From: Sporisorium sorghi
Taxonomy: Eukaryota; Basidiomycota; Ustilaginomycetes; Ustilaginales; Ustilaginaceae
Direction: 5' to 3'
Assembly (NCBI GenBank): GCA_023212695.1
Contig: JALCCG010000002.1
Span: forward strand, 62,001 to 126,000
Length of the DNA stretch: 64,000 nt
Made by a program: the position numbers and the translations under genes. The notes beneath the pieces are model-generated. The model was not told the origin of the DNA. It saw only the letters and a list, made by a program, of their open reading frames with translations, and did not search any database. This document shows positions 26,641 through 33,786 of the stretch, piece after piece (positions within the stretch are counted from its first letter, which is position 1; each line of letters starts with the position of its first letter).

Positions 26641-27768
26641 TCAGCGTACCGCACAGCGGTTAGGCCCGATCTCCATCTCACGCTGCTTGTCGGTGTCCGG
26701 CAGCATTTTCCCCATGTTTGTTTGACGAATTTCTTGATAGCTGTTCGGCTGCGGAGGCAAATTCTTCGTTACCATTGTTCGAAATTCTGCTTCATCGGAC
26801 ATATTCAGGCCGTGGTTATCCCGGTACAAATCGCCCAGTTTCTTCGCAACCGTCCCATCCTCGTTCAGCTCGTCCATGATCATAAAGTGGGATGGCAGCA
26901 CGGTCAGATCATCCGATAATTCGGCGTAACGGGCATAAAGGGTTTCTCGCAAATCGCCAACCCAGTCCTCTGCCAAGCCGGCCAAGTCCGGGCGACCAAT
27001 GGAATCGATAAACAGAATATCGCCTGTCAGCAGGTACTGATCATCGATGACAAACGAAGTGGAACCGATGGTGTGACCCGGAGAATAGAGCGCTTCGATG
27101 CTGATGGTGGTGCTGCCCATTCTTACCTTTTCTCCATCCTGCAGCGGTTTGTACTCAAACACGACCTCAGCAGCGTCTTTCGGAGGAAGCCAGTATGCTG
27201 CACCCGTTTGCTCTGCCATCATTCGTCCCCCGGAAATATGGTCGGCATGCAGATGAGTATCCAGCACATGCCTGATTTCAGCATTGATGCTTCGAGCGAA
27301 TTCAAGATAAACCTCGGTCATACGGGTCGGATCAAACAAAGCAGCCTCACCGTTCGATACCGCCATATAAGACAAACACCCTTTTCCTATCCGAACAAAC
27401 TGATAGAGCTCACCGCCGTCTGCGAGGTTTCCAACCTTCAGCGGAACCAGATGTTCACTCCACGCTTTCATGCCGCCCTTCAGGTAAGCCACATTCCGGC
27501 CATGCTCGGCCAGCATCTCAGCCACCATTACCGAGGAGCCTTCCTTGGCGCATACCACGAGCACCTCTTGATCTGACGGAATCTGATCCAGAATATCCTC
27601 TACCCCGTCGATCAGATCAAAGTAGGGTATATTCAGATGCTTCAATTGTTCACCTTCAATCTTCCACTCTTCAAAATCCGAAGGATTGCGAACATCCAGA
27701 ATGAACTGACTTTCTTTATGAATTGCCTTCATGGCAAGTTCTTGTGCTTGCATTTCTCGTACTGTCAT
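26641..27768 (-). CDS. Rhodanese-persulfide dioxygenase fusion (N-terminal rhodanese, C-terminal MBL fold)
   Basis: 375 residues. Residues 1-105 form a rhodanese domain with active-site Cys73 in [11 protein letters not shown]. Residues about 110-330 form a metallo-beta-lactamase domain with the iron-binding [11 protein letters not shown] (H172, H174, D176, H177), SPGHTIGS and [17 protein letters not shown], the pattern of ETHE1-like persulfide dioxygenases that oxidise low-molecular-weight persulfides to sulfite. S. aureus CstB joins the same activities with the dioxygenase first; here the order is reversed. GGGAGG precedes the ATG. It follows the TusA-rhodanese gene by 113 bp on the same strand and should share its CstR-type promoter. 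Confidence 0.92.
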   Translation of the reverse strand: MTVREMQAQELAMKAIHKESQFILDVRNPSDFEEWKIEGEQLKHLNIPYFDLIDGVEDILDQIPSDQEVLVVCAKEGSSVMVAEMLAEHGRNVAYLKGGMKAWSEHLVPLKVGNLADGGELYQFVRIGKGCLSYMAVSNGEAALFDPTRMTEVYLEFARSINAEIRHVLDTHLHADHISGGRMMAEQTGAAYWLPPKDAAEVVFEYKPLQDGEKVRMGSTTISIEALYSPGHTIGSTSFVIDDQYLLTGDILFIDSIGRPDLAGLAEDWVGDLRETLYARYAELSDDLTVLPSHFMIMDELNEDGTVAKKLGDLYRDNHGLNMSDEAEFRTMVTKNLPPQPNSYQEIRQTNMGKMLPDTDKQREMEIGPNRCAVR

Positions 27769-27880
27769 GTTGAAATTCCTCCCGTAGATTTATAATGCCT
27801 CGCGCCATCAACCTGCATATCCTACGCCCTATCAAACCGTCAGTCTTGCATAGGCACCCAGCACCCTGTGATCCATCAGC

Positions 27881-28456
27881 TTATTCGTCCAAGCCCTTCG
27901 TTGCTCCGCTCCAGCCGCTCATTCCCGGCACTACGTTTAGTACACTTGTAAATCCGCTTGCGGCAAGCTTTTGTGCCGCCATATCACTGCGGGTTCCCGT
28001 GCGGCAGATAACGTAAATGAAGTCCTGCCGATTCAGTTCATTCAATCGCTGATCCAGCTCGCCAAGCGGAATGGACACTGCATTCGGAATATGCTTGAAG
28101 GCAAATTCCGCCGTTTCCCTCACATCGAGAATCACGACCGATGCGCCGGATTGCAGCTTCTCTTCCAATTGCGCATTAGTAGCCACATGCGGGTAGGATC
28201 GTTCCGCCGACTCCTCCCCTGAAGACTTGCGCAGGTAATGCTTCAGCACGTCACCCTCTTCAATCGTTCCAAGATAATGGTGTCCCGAGCTTTCCGCCCA
28301 CGCTTTCAGGTCGGCCTTGGACCCTTTGTCAGTCGCCTCAACCTCCAGCACTTGGCCACCTTCAAGTTCCTTCATCACTTTTTTCGTACGAACGATGGGC
28401 ATCGGGCAAGCCAGCCCCTTCGCGTCAAGCTTTACATTGGAATCAATTCCGGCCAT
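27881..28456 (-). CDS. TusA-rhodanese fusion sulfurtransferase (CstA-like)
   Basis: 191 residues. The N-terminal TusA domain has the CPMP motif with Cys17 (KGLACPMPIVRTKKVM); a linker near residues 75-95 leads to a rhodanese domain with Cys151 in VICRTGTRSD. Both catalytic cysteines are present, so a persulfide could pass within one chain. In S. aureus the multidomain CstA plays this part. I chose the ATG at 28456: a GGAGG lies 11 bases before it, and longer in-frame starts cross the CstR-type operator at 28485-28500. It probably forms a transcript with the rhodanese-MBL gene. Confidence 0.9.
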   Translation of the reverse strand: MAGIDSNVKLDAKGLACPMPIVRTKKVMKELEGGQVLEVEATDKGSKADLKAWAESSGHHYLGTIEEGDVLKHYLRKSSGEESAERSYPHVATNAQLEEKLQSGASVVILDVRETAEFAFKHIPNAVSIPLGELDQRLNELNRQDFIYVICRTGTRSDMAAQKLAASGFTSVLNVVPGMSGWSGATKGLDE

Positions 28457-28481
28457 ATCGTTTCGAGCCTCCATTCTATTT

Positions 28482-28500
28482 TTTATACCACCCAGGGTAT
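28482..28500 (-). promoter_or_regulatory. CstR-type operator upstream of the TusA-rhodanese gene
   Basis: ATACCACCCAGGGTAT at 28485-28500 matches the local consensus ATACCC-N4-GGGTAT with one mismatch. A -10-like TATAAA (complement of 28482-28487) overlaps its end on the coding strand, with TTGGAA 19 bp further up. Confidence 0.65.
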
Positions 28501-28508
28501 ATTTCATT

Positions 28509-28534
28509 CCAAAAAAAAGGTGCGTCAAACACAC
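28509..28534 (-). terminator. Intrinsic terminator after the 98-residue rhodanese gene
   Basis: On the minus strand AGGTGTG-loop-CGCACCT with one G-U pair, followed by a run of eight T. It separates the DsrE-rhodanese transcript from the next CstR-type promoter. Confidence 0.75.
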
Positions 28535-28560
28535 CTGTTACGGTTATACCGAAAACCAGC

Positions 28561-28857
28561 CTACTCGGTCTTGCCTTCCCATGCGAGCATGCCGCCCGTC
28601 ATATTGATGACTTGATAGCCCTGACCCTCCAAGTATTCCGTCGCCCTGCCGCTGCGACCGCCGGATCGGCATACCACAATGTACTCCTTCGACTGATCCA
28701 AATCCTGCTTACGAAATTCAACCAAACCAAGTGGAATGTTGACTGCGCCTAGAATTTTTCCTTCTGCGACTTCTTCCGTCTCTCGCACATCGATAATATG
28801 CAGGATTGTTCCCTCTTCCAGCTTCTTCTCTACTTCTTTAGGAGAAATCTCTCTCAT
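28561..28857 (-). CDS. Single-domain rhodanese
   Basis: 98 residues from the ATG at 28857 (GAGGGAG lies 11 bases upstream; a GTG four codons earlier sits too close). Motifs: HIIDVRETEEVAEG near residue 20 and the active-site loop VVCRSGGRSGRA with Cys63. Cytoplasmic sulfurtransferase, moving sulfane sulfur between persulfides and acceptors. It is the last gene of the leftward dsrE-rhodanese-rhodanese transcript, ending at the terminator at 28509-28534. Confidence 0.9.
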   Translation of the reverse strand: MREISPKEVEKKLEEGTILHIIDVRETEEVAEGKILGAVNIPLGLVEFRKQDLDQSKEYIVVCRSGGRSGRATEYLEGQGYQVINMTGGMLAWEGKTE

Positions 28858-28888
28858 ACCTGTATACACTCCCTCTTCATATTAATAT

Positions 28889-29251
28889 TCAGGACCACGT
28901 ACTCATACCGCCTTTGACATTCGTTACCTTCTCAAAACCCGATTTCTTCAACAATGTACCCGCCTTACTGCTTCTCATGCCGCTCTGACAGATCAATACC
29001 ACTTCCTGATCCTTCAAAAGTGAGTCACTGTTTAACCGAAGCTGATCCAGCGGAATATTGCGAAAGCCTCGAATATGATTTGCCTTGAATTCACGCGGTG
29101 AACGGACGTCGATGAATTGTTTGTTCCGATCCGCCAGTTCATCCTTGAGCTGGGCAGCCGTAATCTGCCTGACTCCCTTCGCCGGAAGAATTCTCCATAG
29201 GATAAATAAAATAATAAGTGCAATGAACACGATATTTAACATATTCATCAT
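28889..29251 (-). CDS. Membrane-anchored rhodanese
   Basis: 120 residues from the ATG at 29251, which has AAGGGGG five bases before it. Residues 3-22 are a single hydrophobic helix (MLNIVFIALIILFILW), then the rhodanese domain with FIDVRSPREFKANHI and Cys88 in LICQSGMRSSKA. The active domain is likely on the cytoplasmic side, since the positive charges follow the helix, though this cannot be fixed from sequence. It lies between the DsrE-like gene and the single-domain rhodanese. Confidence 0.88.
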   Translation of the reverse strand: MMNMLNIVFIALIILFILWRILPAKGVRQITAAQLKDELADRNKQFIDVRSPREFKANHIRGFRNIPLDQLRLNSDSLLKDQEVVLICQSGMRSSKAGTLLKKSGFEKVTNVKGGMSTWS

Positions 29252-29292
29252 GAATTCCCCCTTGATATTGAGGTACAATCGCCCATCGCTCA

Positions 29293-29778
29293 TTAAATGA
29301 ACAAGTTTACGTTGCCATCCTGGGCATCACCCAGATAACCGGCTACACCCGCATATTCAATATCCTCAAACAGCTCCTCTTTTTGCAAACCAAGAAGATC
29401 CATCGTCATCGTGCATGCAACCAGCTTCACGTCTTGCTCCTTAGCCAGTTCAATCAACTGCGGCAGCGGAACAGCATTGTGCTTCTTGATAACGTCTTTA
29501 ATCATTTTCGGACCCATCCCCGCAAAATTCATTCTGGAGAGTCCCATGTTATCTGCCCCGCGCGGCATCATTTTTCCGAACATTTTCTCCATAAAACTCT
29601 TTTTCTTGGGCAGTAAAACCTCCTCATCCTTGCGAAGAGCGTTCAACCCCCAGAAGGTGTGAAATATCGTGACCTCATGATCGTAGGCGGCGGCACCATT
29701 CGCAATAATGTAAGCAGCCATCGCCTTGTCGTAATCACCGCTGAATAGAACAATCGTTGTCTTTTTGGCTTCTGTCAC
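29293..29778 (-). CDS. DsrE/DsrF/DrsH-like (DsrE2) sulfur carrier protein
   Basis: 161 residues; start is a GTG at 29778 with GGGGAG eight bases upstream. Conserved stretches are TTIVLFSGDYDKAMAAYIIANGAAA, FHTFWGLNALR and the Cys122-containing LVACTMTMDLLG. DsrE2-type proteins carry or relay persulfide sulfur with TusA and rhodanese partners, often in operons like this one. A hydrophilic insert with PKKKSFMEKMFGKMMPRG is typical of the group. It heads a three-gene transcript behind the CstR-type site at 29830-29845. Confidence 0.9.
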   Translation of the reverse strand: MTEAKKTTIVLFSGDYDKAMAAYIIANGAAAYDHEVTIFHTFWGLNALRKDEEVLLPKKKSFMEKMFGKMMPRGADNMGLSRMNFAGMGPKMIKDVIKKHNAVPLPQLIELAKEQDVKLVACTMTMDLLGLQKEELFEDIEYAGVAGYLGDAQDGNVNLFI

Positions 29779-29829
29779 CTCGTGATCTCCCCTTGTAATT
29801 CATAATGTTAGATTCCACTGCATTTCTAC

Positions 29830-29845
29830 ATACCCCTATGGGTAT
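29830..29845 (-). promoter_or_regulatory. CstR-type operator upstream of the DsrE2 gene
   Basis: ATACCCCTATGGGTAT, a full match to ATACCC-N4-GGGTAT, 52 bp before the GTG start. A TTGAGT -35-like element lies just upstream on the coding strand, so the operator would fill the promoter spacer. Confidence 0.75.
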
Positions 29846-29863
29846 ATTAAAACTCAAAAAAAA

Positions 29864-30094
29864 TTATCCCTTCTTAATCCAAAATTTCAACACATCGCCG
29901 TCCTCTTGAAGTTCCAGCAAATCGTTACCAGTCGACTTGGCCCATGCCGTCAAATCGCTCTTTGCGCCTGGATCCGTTGTATGAATCTCCAGCACCTGGC
30001 CTGCTTCCATTCCCTTCATCTCCTGCTTCGTTTTCACGATCGGCATGGGACATGCCAAACCTGTGGCATCCAATACTTTATCCACGTTCATCAT
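29864..30094 (-). CDS. tusA: TusA-family sulfurtransferase
   Basis: 76 residues, full length for TusA. CPMP motif with Cys15 in ATGLACPMPIVKTKQEM and the C-terminal LLELQEDGDVLKFWIKKG. Small persulfide relay protein. AAGGAGG precedes two adjacent ATGs. It has its own promoter with a CstR-type operator and lies between cstR and the DsrE2 gene. It is closely similar to the TusA half of the fusion protein at 27881-28456, suggesting duplication. Confidence 0.93.
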   Translation of the reverse strand: MMNVDKVLDATGLACPMPIVKTKQEMKGMEAGQVLEIHTTDPGAKSDLTAWAKSTGNDLLELQEDGDVLKFWIKKG

Positions 30095-30131
30095 GATTCC
30101 TCCTTACACGTAATGAAAAAGATCTATTTAA

Positions 30132-30174
30132 ATACCCATAGGGGTATATTATCCGGTTATGGACGGTGTGTCAA
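30132..30174 (-). promoter_or_regulatory. tusA promoter with CstR-type operator
   Basis: TTGACA (complement of 30169-30174), 17 bp, TAATAT (complement of 30146-30151). ATACCCATAGGGGTAT at 30132-30147 begins at the -10 and covers the start point. Confidence 0.8.
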
Positions 30175-30221
30175 CCCTGCGATCGGCTCCAACCTGCTGC
30201 TCCAACAAAAAACAACGGCGG

Positions 30222-30482
30222 TTATCTGCTTCGTACGAGCAGGTTCACCGCTTCAACTACAAGCTTTTCTGTATCTTGTCCGCTTTCTTCGGCTTTCTGT
30301 ACACATTCCACAAGGTTTGAGCTGACTACGACGCCAATCGTACGATCAATCGCCGTCCGCGCTGCCGATAGCTGGGTGATCACATCCTTGCAGTCCTTGT
30401 CCTCCTCCATCATCTTCAGGATGCCCCGCAGCTGACCCTCAATGCGCTTCATCCGATTTTTCATCTGATCATTGTAATTCAT
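30222..30482 (-). CDS. cstR: CstR persulfide-sensing repressor (CsoR family)
   Basis: 86 residues of the DUF156/CsoR fold. Cys31 (DKDCKDVITQLSA) and Cys60 (SSNLVECV) stand at the same numbers as the two sulfide-sensing cysteines of S. aureus CstR. The copper-binding His of CsoR proteins is absent, so this is a persulfide sensor and not a copper sensor. Reactive sulfur species link the two cysteines and release DNA. GGAGG lies seven bases before the ATG. The operator inside its own promoter implies self-control, and four more copies of the operator cover the neighbouring sulfur genes. Confidence 0.93.
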   Translation of the reverse strand: MNYNDQMKNRMKRIEGQLRGILKMMEEDKDCKDVITQLSAARTAIDRTIGVVVSSNLVECVQKAEESGQDTEKLVVEAVNLLVRSR

Positions 30483-30548
30483 CTCAAATCCTCCTGTCTG
30501 TATACGAATTTAATTACCCTATAATTCTTATCGTTTTACATGACATCA

Positions 30549-30577
30549 AATATATACCCATAAGGGTATAGTGTCAA
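30549..30577 (-). promoter_or_regulatory. cstR promoter with operator filling the spacer
   Basis: TTGACA (complement of 30572-30577), exactly 17 bp, TATATT (complement of 30549-30554). ATACCCATAAGGGTAT at 30554-30569 occupies the spacer between the two elements, so a bound CstR would exclude polymerase. Confidence 0.85.
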
Positions 30578-30648
30578 GTGTAGGGATATCTCCATCATCA
30601 TGATGAAGTTTCATTTGGAATCCATTGAACTTATCCCCTTTTTGATTT

Positions 30649-30697
30649 TTGTCACACATTTCATGTCTGCTCTATGCTATGATACCCCGTAGGGTAT
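30649..30697 (+). promoter_or_regulatory. CoA-disulfide reductase gene promoter with CstR-type operator
   Basis: TTGTCA at 30649-30654, 18 bp, TATGCT at 30673-30678. ATACCCCGTAGGGTAT at 30682-30697 covers the start point, 46 bp before the ATG. Confidence 0.75.
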
Positions 30698-30743
30698 ATA
30701 AAAGACCATTCATAATATCCACCAATATAGGGAGGAATATACT

Positions 30744-32396
30744 ATGGGCAACAAAATCATCATTGTCGGCGGTGTAGCCGGAGGAGCTTCGGCAGCTGCC
30801 AGGCTGCGGAGACTGGACGAGCGTTCGAGTATTATTTTAGTGGAACGGGGAGAATATATTTCGTTTGCCAACTGCGGACTGCCGTATTATATAGGAGAAA
30901 CCATTCAGGAACGCAGTAAGCTGTTGGTTCAAACGGTGCCTGGTCTCAGCAGCCGATATCAACTGGATGTAAGGAATTTAAGCGAGGTTACGTCTATTCA
31001 GCGGGAAGAGAAGCAGGTTACCATTAAGAACCTTAGAACCGGGGATATCTATACCGAGAGTTATGATTATCTGATCCTCTCGCCTGGGGCGAAACCCATG
31101 GTGCCGGATATCCCCGGACTATCGGAATCCCGCAACGTATTCACACTGCGCAATATCCCGGATACCGACCGGATCAAACAATATATAGAGAAGAAAAAGC
31201 CGAAGCAAGCCGTTATCGTTGGCGGTGGATTTATAGGTCTTGAGATGGCTGAGAACCTGGCCGAACAGGGTATTCAGGTAACACTCATTGAAATGGCTAA
31301 CCAGGTCATGGCTCCTCTGGACTACGAGATGGCCTCCATCGTACATTCACATCTGATGGAACAAGGGGTCCGTTTAATTCTGGAGGATGGTGTTCGAGCC
31401 TTTCACGATGGGGGGAGCCGGATCGAGCTTTCCAGCGGCCAGCTTGTGTCCACCGATATGACATTCCTGTCTATTGGCGTTCGTCCCGAGAATGTGCTGG
31501 CTGTTGAATCAGGTCTGCAAGTCAATGAACGCGGCGGCATTCGTGTGAATGCCCATATGCAAACGTCCGATCCCCATATCTATGCGATCGGTGATGCCAT
31601 TGAGGTGAATGATTACATTCACCAAAGCCCTGCCATCATTCCTCTCGCAGGACCTGCCAACCGGCAGGGACGCCTTGTCGCAGACCATATCTATGGGAAA
31701 AGCAGCAGTTATAAGGGCACCCTTGGCTCGTCGATTGCCAAAGTCTTTGAACTGACAGTAGCGGCTACGGGTTCCAATGAGAAACGACTCAAGCAGATGA
31801 AAATCCCTTATCAGGCTATCCACATTCACCCTTTGTCTCATGCCGGATATTACCCCGGGGCGTATCCAATCTCGCTGAAGCTGCTGTTCCATCCGGAAAG
31901 CGGACAAATCTACGGCGCACAGGCGGTTGGGGCAGATGGTGTGGATAAACGAATCGATGTGATTGCTACAGCGATCAAGGGCAACCTCAACGTATGGGAT
32001 CTGACGGAGGTGGAGCTTTCGTATGCTCCCCCCTATTCCTCTGCCAAGGACCCCATCAATTACGCCGGATATGTTGCATCCAACATACTGGATGGGTTGG
32101 TTGAGACCGTGCAATGGTTTGAAATGAACGACTTGGTCTCAAGCGGCGCCACCTTAATTGACGTGCGTGAACCCAGCGAGCGGGGAGCAGGTTATATTGA
32201 AGGCTCCATCAACATCCCGCTGAACGACCTGCGCAGCCGTTTGAAAGATCTGCCACAGAACGAAACCTTGTATGTAACCTGCCAGGTAGGGCTGCGCGGC
32301 TATTTGGCAGCACGCATACTGACTGAGCATGGCTTCCGTGTAAAAAATCTGGACGGCGGCTGGAAAACGTACGCTTCGGTTTATAAGCCATCCTAA
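30744..32396 (+). CDS. CoA-disulfide/CoA-persulfide reductase with C-terminal rhodanese domain
   Basis: 550 residues. The N-terminal part is a FAD/NAD(P)H pyridine nucleotide-disulfide oxidoreductase: FAD motif IIIVGGVAGGASAAARLRRL, single active-site Cys44 in FANCGLPYYIGE, second nucleotide motif AVIVGGGFIGLEMAENL, and AIGDAIEV. The dimer domain follows, then a rhodanese domain from about residue 460 with Cys513 in VTCQVGLRGYLA. Such CoADR-Rhd fusions reduce CoA persulfide or polysulfide with NAD(P)H. It faces away from cstR and has a CstR-type site at its start point. GGGAGG precedes the ATG. With no sulfide:quinone reductase gene in the window, it may be the main reductive arm of this locus. 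Confidence 0.93.
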   Translation: MGNKIIIVGGVAGGASAAARLRRLDERSSIILVERGEYISFANCGLPYYIGETIQERSKLLVQTVPGLSSRYQLDVRNLSEVTSIQREEKQVTIKNLRTGDIYTESYDYLILSPGAKPMVPDIPGLSESRNVFTLRNIPDTDRIKQYIEKKKPKQAVIVGGGFIGLEMAENLAEQGIQVTLIEMANQVMAPLDYEMASIVHSHLMEQGVRLILEDGVRAFHDGGSRIELSSGQLVSTDMTFLSIGVRPENVLAVESGLQVNERGGIRVNAHMQTSDPHIYAIGDAIEVNDYIHQSPAIIPLAGPANRQGRLVADHIYGKSSSYKGTLGSSIAKVFELTVAATGSNEKRLKQMKIPYQAIHIHPLSHAGYYPGAYPISLKLLFHPESGQIYGAQAVGADGVDKRIDVIATAIKGNLNVWDLTEVELSYAPPYSSAKDPINYAGYVASNILDGLVETVQWFEMNDLVSSGATLIDVREPSERGAGYIEGSINIPLNDLRSRLKDLPQNETLYVTCQVGLRGYLAARILTEHGFRVKNLDGGWKTYASVYKPS

Positions 32397-32531
32397 CCGG
32401 GCCCGCCTTGGTCCGGCTATGAAAAAGAGTATGTAAAAAGCCCCGGTTTTGGTATTATCCCCTCAAAGTAGACACTCGAAAAAAGCCTCATGTTATCATG
32501 AGAATCGAGCGAACTTGGAGGGGGTATTTTT

Positions 32532-32885
32532 ATGGCTAAAAAGGGACAAGTTTTTCAATCGTATACGGAGGAGTTCAAATTAAGAGCAGTTCAATGCTAC
32601 CTCGAGGGATCGATGAGCTATCAAGCTGTAGCAGACAAGCTGGGAATACGAAGTTGTACACAACTTAAAACGTGGGTGAGAAAATATCGAGATGGAGAGG
32701 TATTCGATACGCGTAAAGGCTCTGGTGGTCCCATGAAAGGACGCCCTCGCACGACGTTCTCAAGTATCGAAGAAGAACGAGATTATCTAAAAGCGCAGGT
32801 AGATTATTTAAAAAAGCGGTATCCCAATCTGTTAAAGGAGACAGCCTTAGTCGACAGCAAAACTATGAAATCATCGAAGAATTGA
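32532..32885 (+). CDS. IS3-family transposase OrfA
   Basis: 117 residues. Helix-turn-helix region EEFKLRAVQCYLEGSMSYQAVADKLG, then a hydrophilic linker and a short leucine-zipper-like helix (SSIEEERDYLKAQVDYLKKR). It binds the IS ends. GGAGGGGG lies before the ATG. A slippery A-AAA-AAG at 32810-32816 stands in the zero frame, so a fraction of ribosomes should shift -1 into orfB and make the full OrfAB transposase. Confidence 0.92.
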   Translation: MAKKGQVFQSYTEEFKLRAVQCYLEGSMSYQAVADKLGIRSCTQLKTWVRKYRDGEVFDTRKGSGGPMKGRPRTTFSSIEEERDYLKAQVDYLKKRYPNLLKETALVDSKTMKSSKN

Positions 32886-33712
32886 GGGACCAACACGGCG
32901 TTACAAGGTTGTTAGCTATTGTGGGAGTGCCTAGAGCCAGTTACTACAAGTGGCGGTCAATGCGCCTTTATCGTAGTAGCCAAAAAGAAGGCCTGGATCA
33001 AGAGATCAAAGAACACATGATGGCTACTCACTTGGCTCATCCATATTTCGGTTATCCTCGAATGGTAACGGCTTTGTGGGAAGCTGGTTACCGTGTGAAT
33101 CACAAAAAGGTATGGCGTTTGATGAAAGAGCTGTCGATTCAGTCTGTGATTCGAAAGAAACGAAAATTATCTAGTTATACACCATCCGTGGTGTACCCTA
33201 ACCGACTCAAACGGCAATTTCATGCTACTGCCCCGGGACAAAAAATGGTGACGGATATTACCTATATCTCTGACGGAACACACTTTTATTATTTGTCCGT
33301 GATTCAAGATTTGTTTAATAATGAGATTGTAGCTTGGCAGATTTCTAGACGTAACGATCTGGAACTTGTACTCGATACCGTCGAGCAGTGGATAAGAAAA
33401 AAAGACGTCTCAGAAGCCGTGCTCCATTCGGATCAGGGCTTCCAATACACGTCTCAGGCGTACAACACACGGTTAAAAGAATTCAGCATTAAAGGCAGCC
33501 ACTCTCGCAAAGCAACCTGCCTAGATAATGCATGCATCGAATCCTTTTTTTCGCATCTCAAAACAGAAAAGTTGTACCTCCTTCAGTGTAAATCAGAAGA
33601 AGAGTTACATCAAGCCGTTGAAGATTATATCTACTTTTACAACTACCAGCGTTTTCAGGCAAAACTTAAACAGCGCGCGCCGATTGAGTACCGACACGCG
33701 CTGGCTGCTTAG
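32882..33712 (+). CDS. IS3-family transposase OrfB (DDE integrase core)
   Basis: 276 residues as a stand-alone ORF from a TTG. An N-terminal HTH_21-like part (GVPRASYYKWRSMRL, HPYFGYPRMVTALWEAGYRVNHKKVWRLM) leads to the rve core with the DDE triad: Asp in MVTDITYIS, Asp in HSDQGFQYTS and Glu in LDNACIESFFSHLKTE. After a -1 shift at 32810-32816 the orfB frame is open from 32816 onwards, so the active protein is a fusion of about 390 residues. No break is seen. Confidence 0.92.
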   Translation: MRDQHGVTRLLAIVGVPRASYYKWRSMRLYRSSQKEGLDQEIKEHMMATHLAHPYFGYPRMVTALWEAGYRVNHKKVWRLMKELSIQSVIRKKRKLSSYTPSVVYPNRLKRQFHATAPGQKMVTDITYISDGTHFYYLSVIQDLFNNEIVAWQISRRNDLELVLDTVEQWIRKKDVSEAVLHSDQGFQYTSQAYNTRLKEFSIKGSHSRKATCLDNACIESFFSHLKTEKLYLLQCKSEEELHQAVEDYIYFYNYQRFQAKLKQRAPIEYRHALAA

Positions 33713-33786
33713 TCTTTTTCACCTGTCTACTTGACAGGGGTATGACCAGTTTCGGGGCTTTTTCCTTAACAAGCATCTAGATTTAC

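Larger units (their letters stand above)
32435..33763 (+). mobile_element. IS3-family insertion sequence (IS150-like), apparently complete
   Basis: About 1.33 kb bounded by 40-bp imperfect inverted ends, 32435-32474 and 33724-33763. My count gives 29 of 40 matching positions, with the outer AAAAAGCCCC and the inner AAGTAGACA identical. Two ORFs overlap by 4 bases in the usual IS3 order with a frameshift motif. I could not settle the outermost bases or find a convincing target duplication. It sits between the reductase gene and the MATE gene, not disrupting either. Confidence 0.88.

Noticed and set aside
30222..30482. Copper-sensing CsoR
   Set aside because: The His that completes the copper site is missing and both cysteines match CstR positions; the neighbours are sulfur genes.
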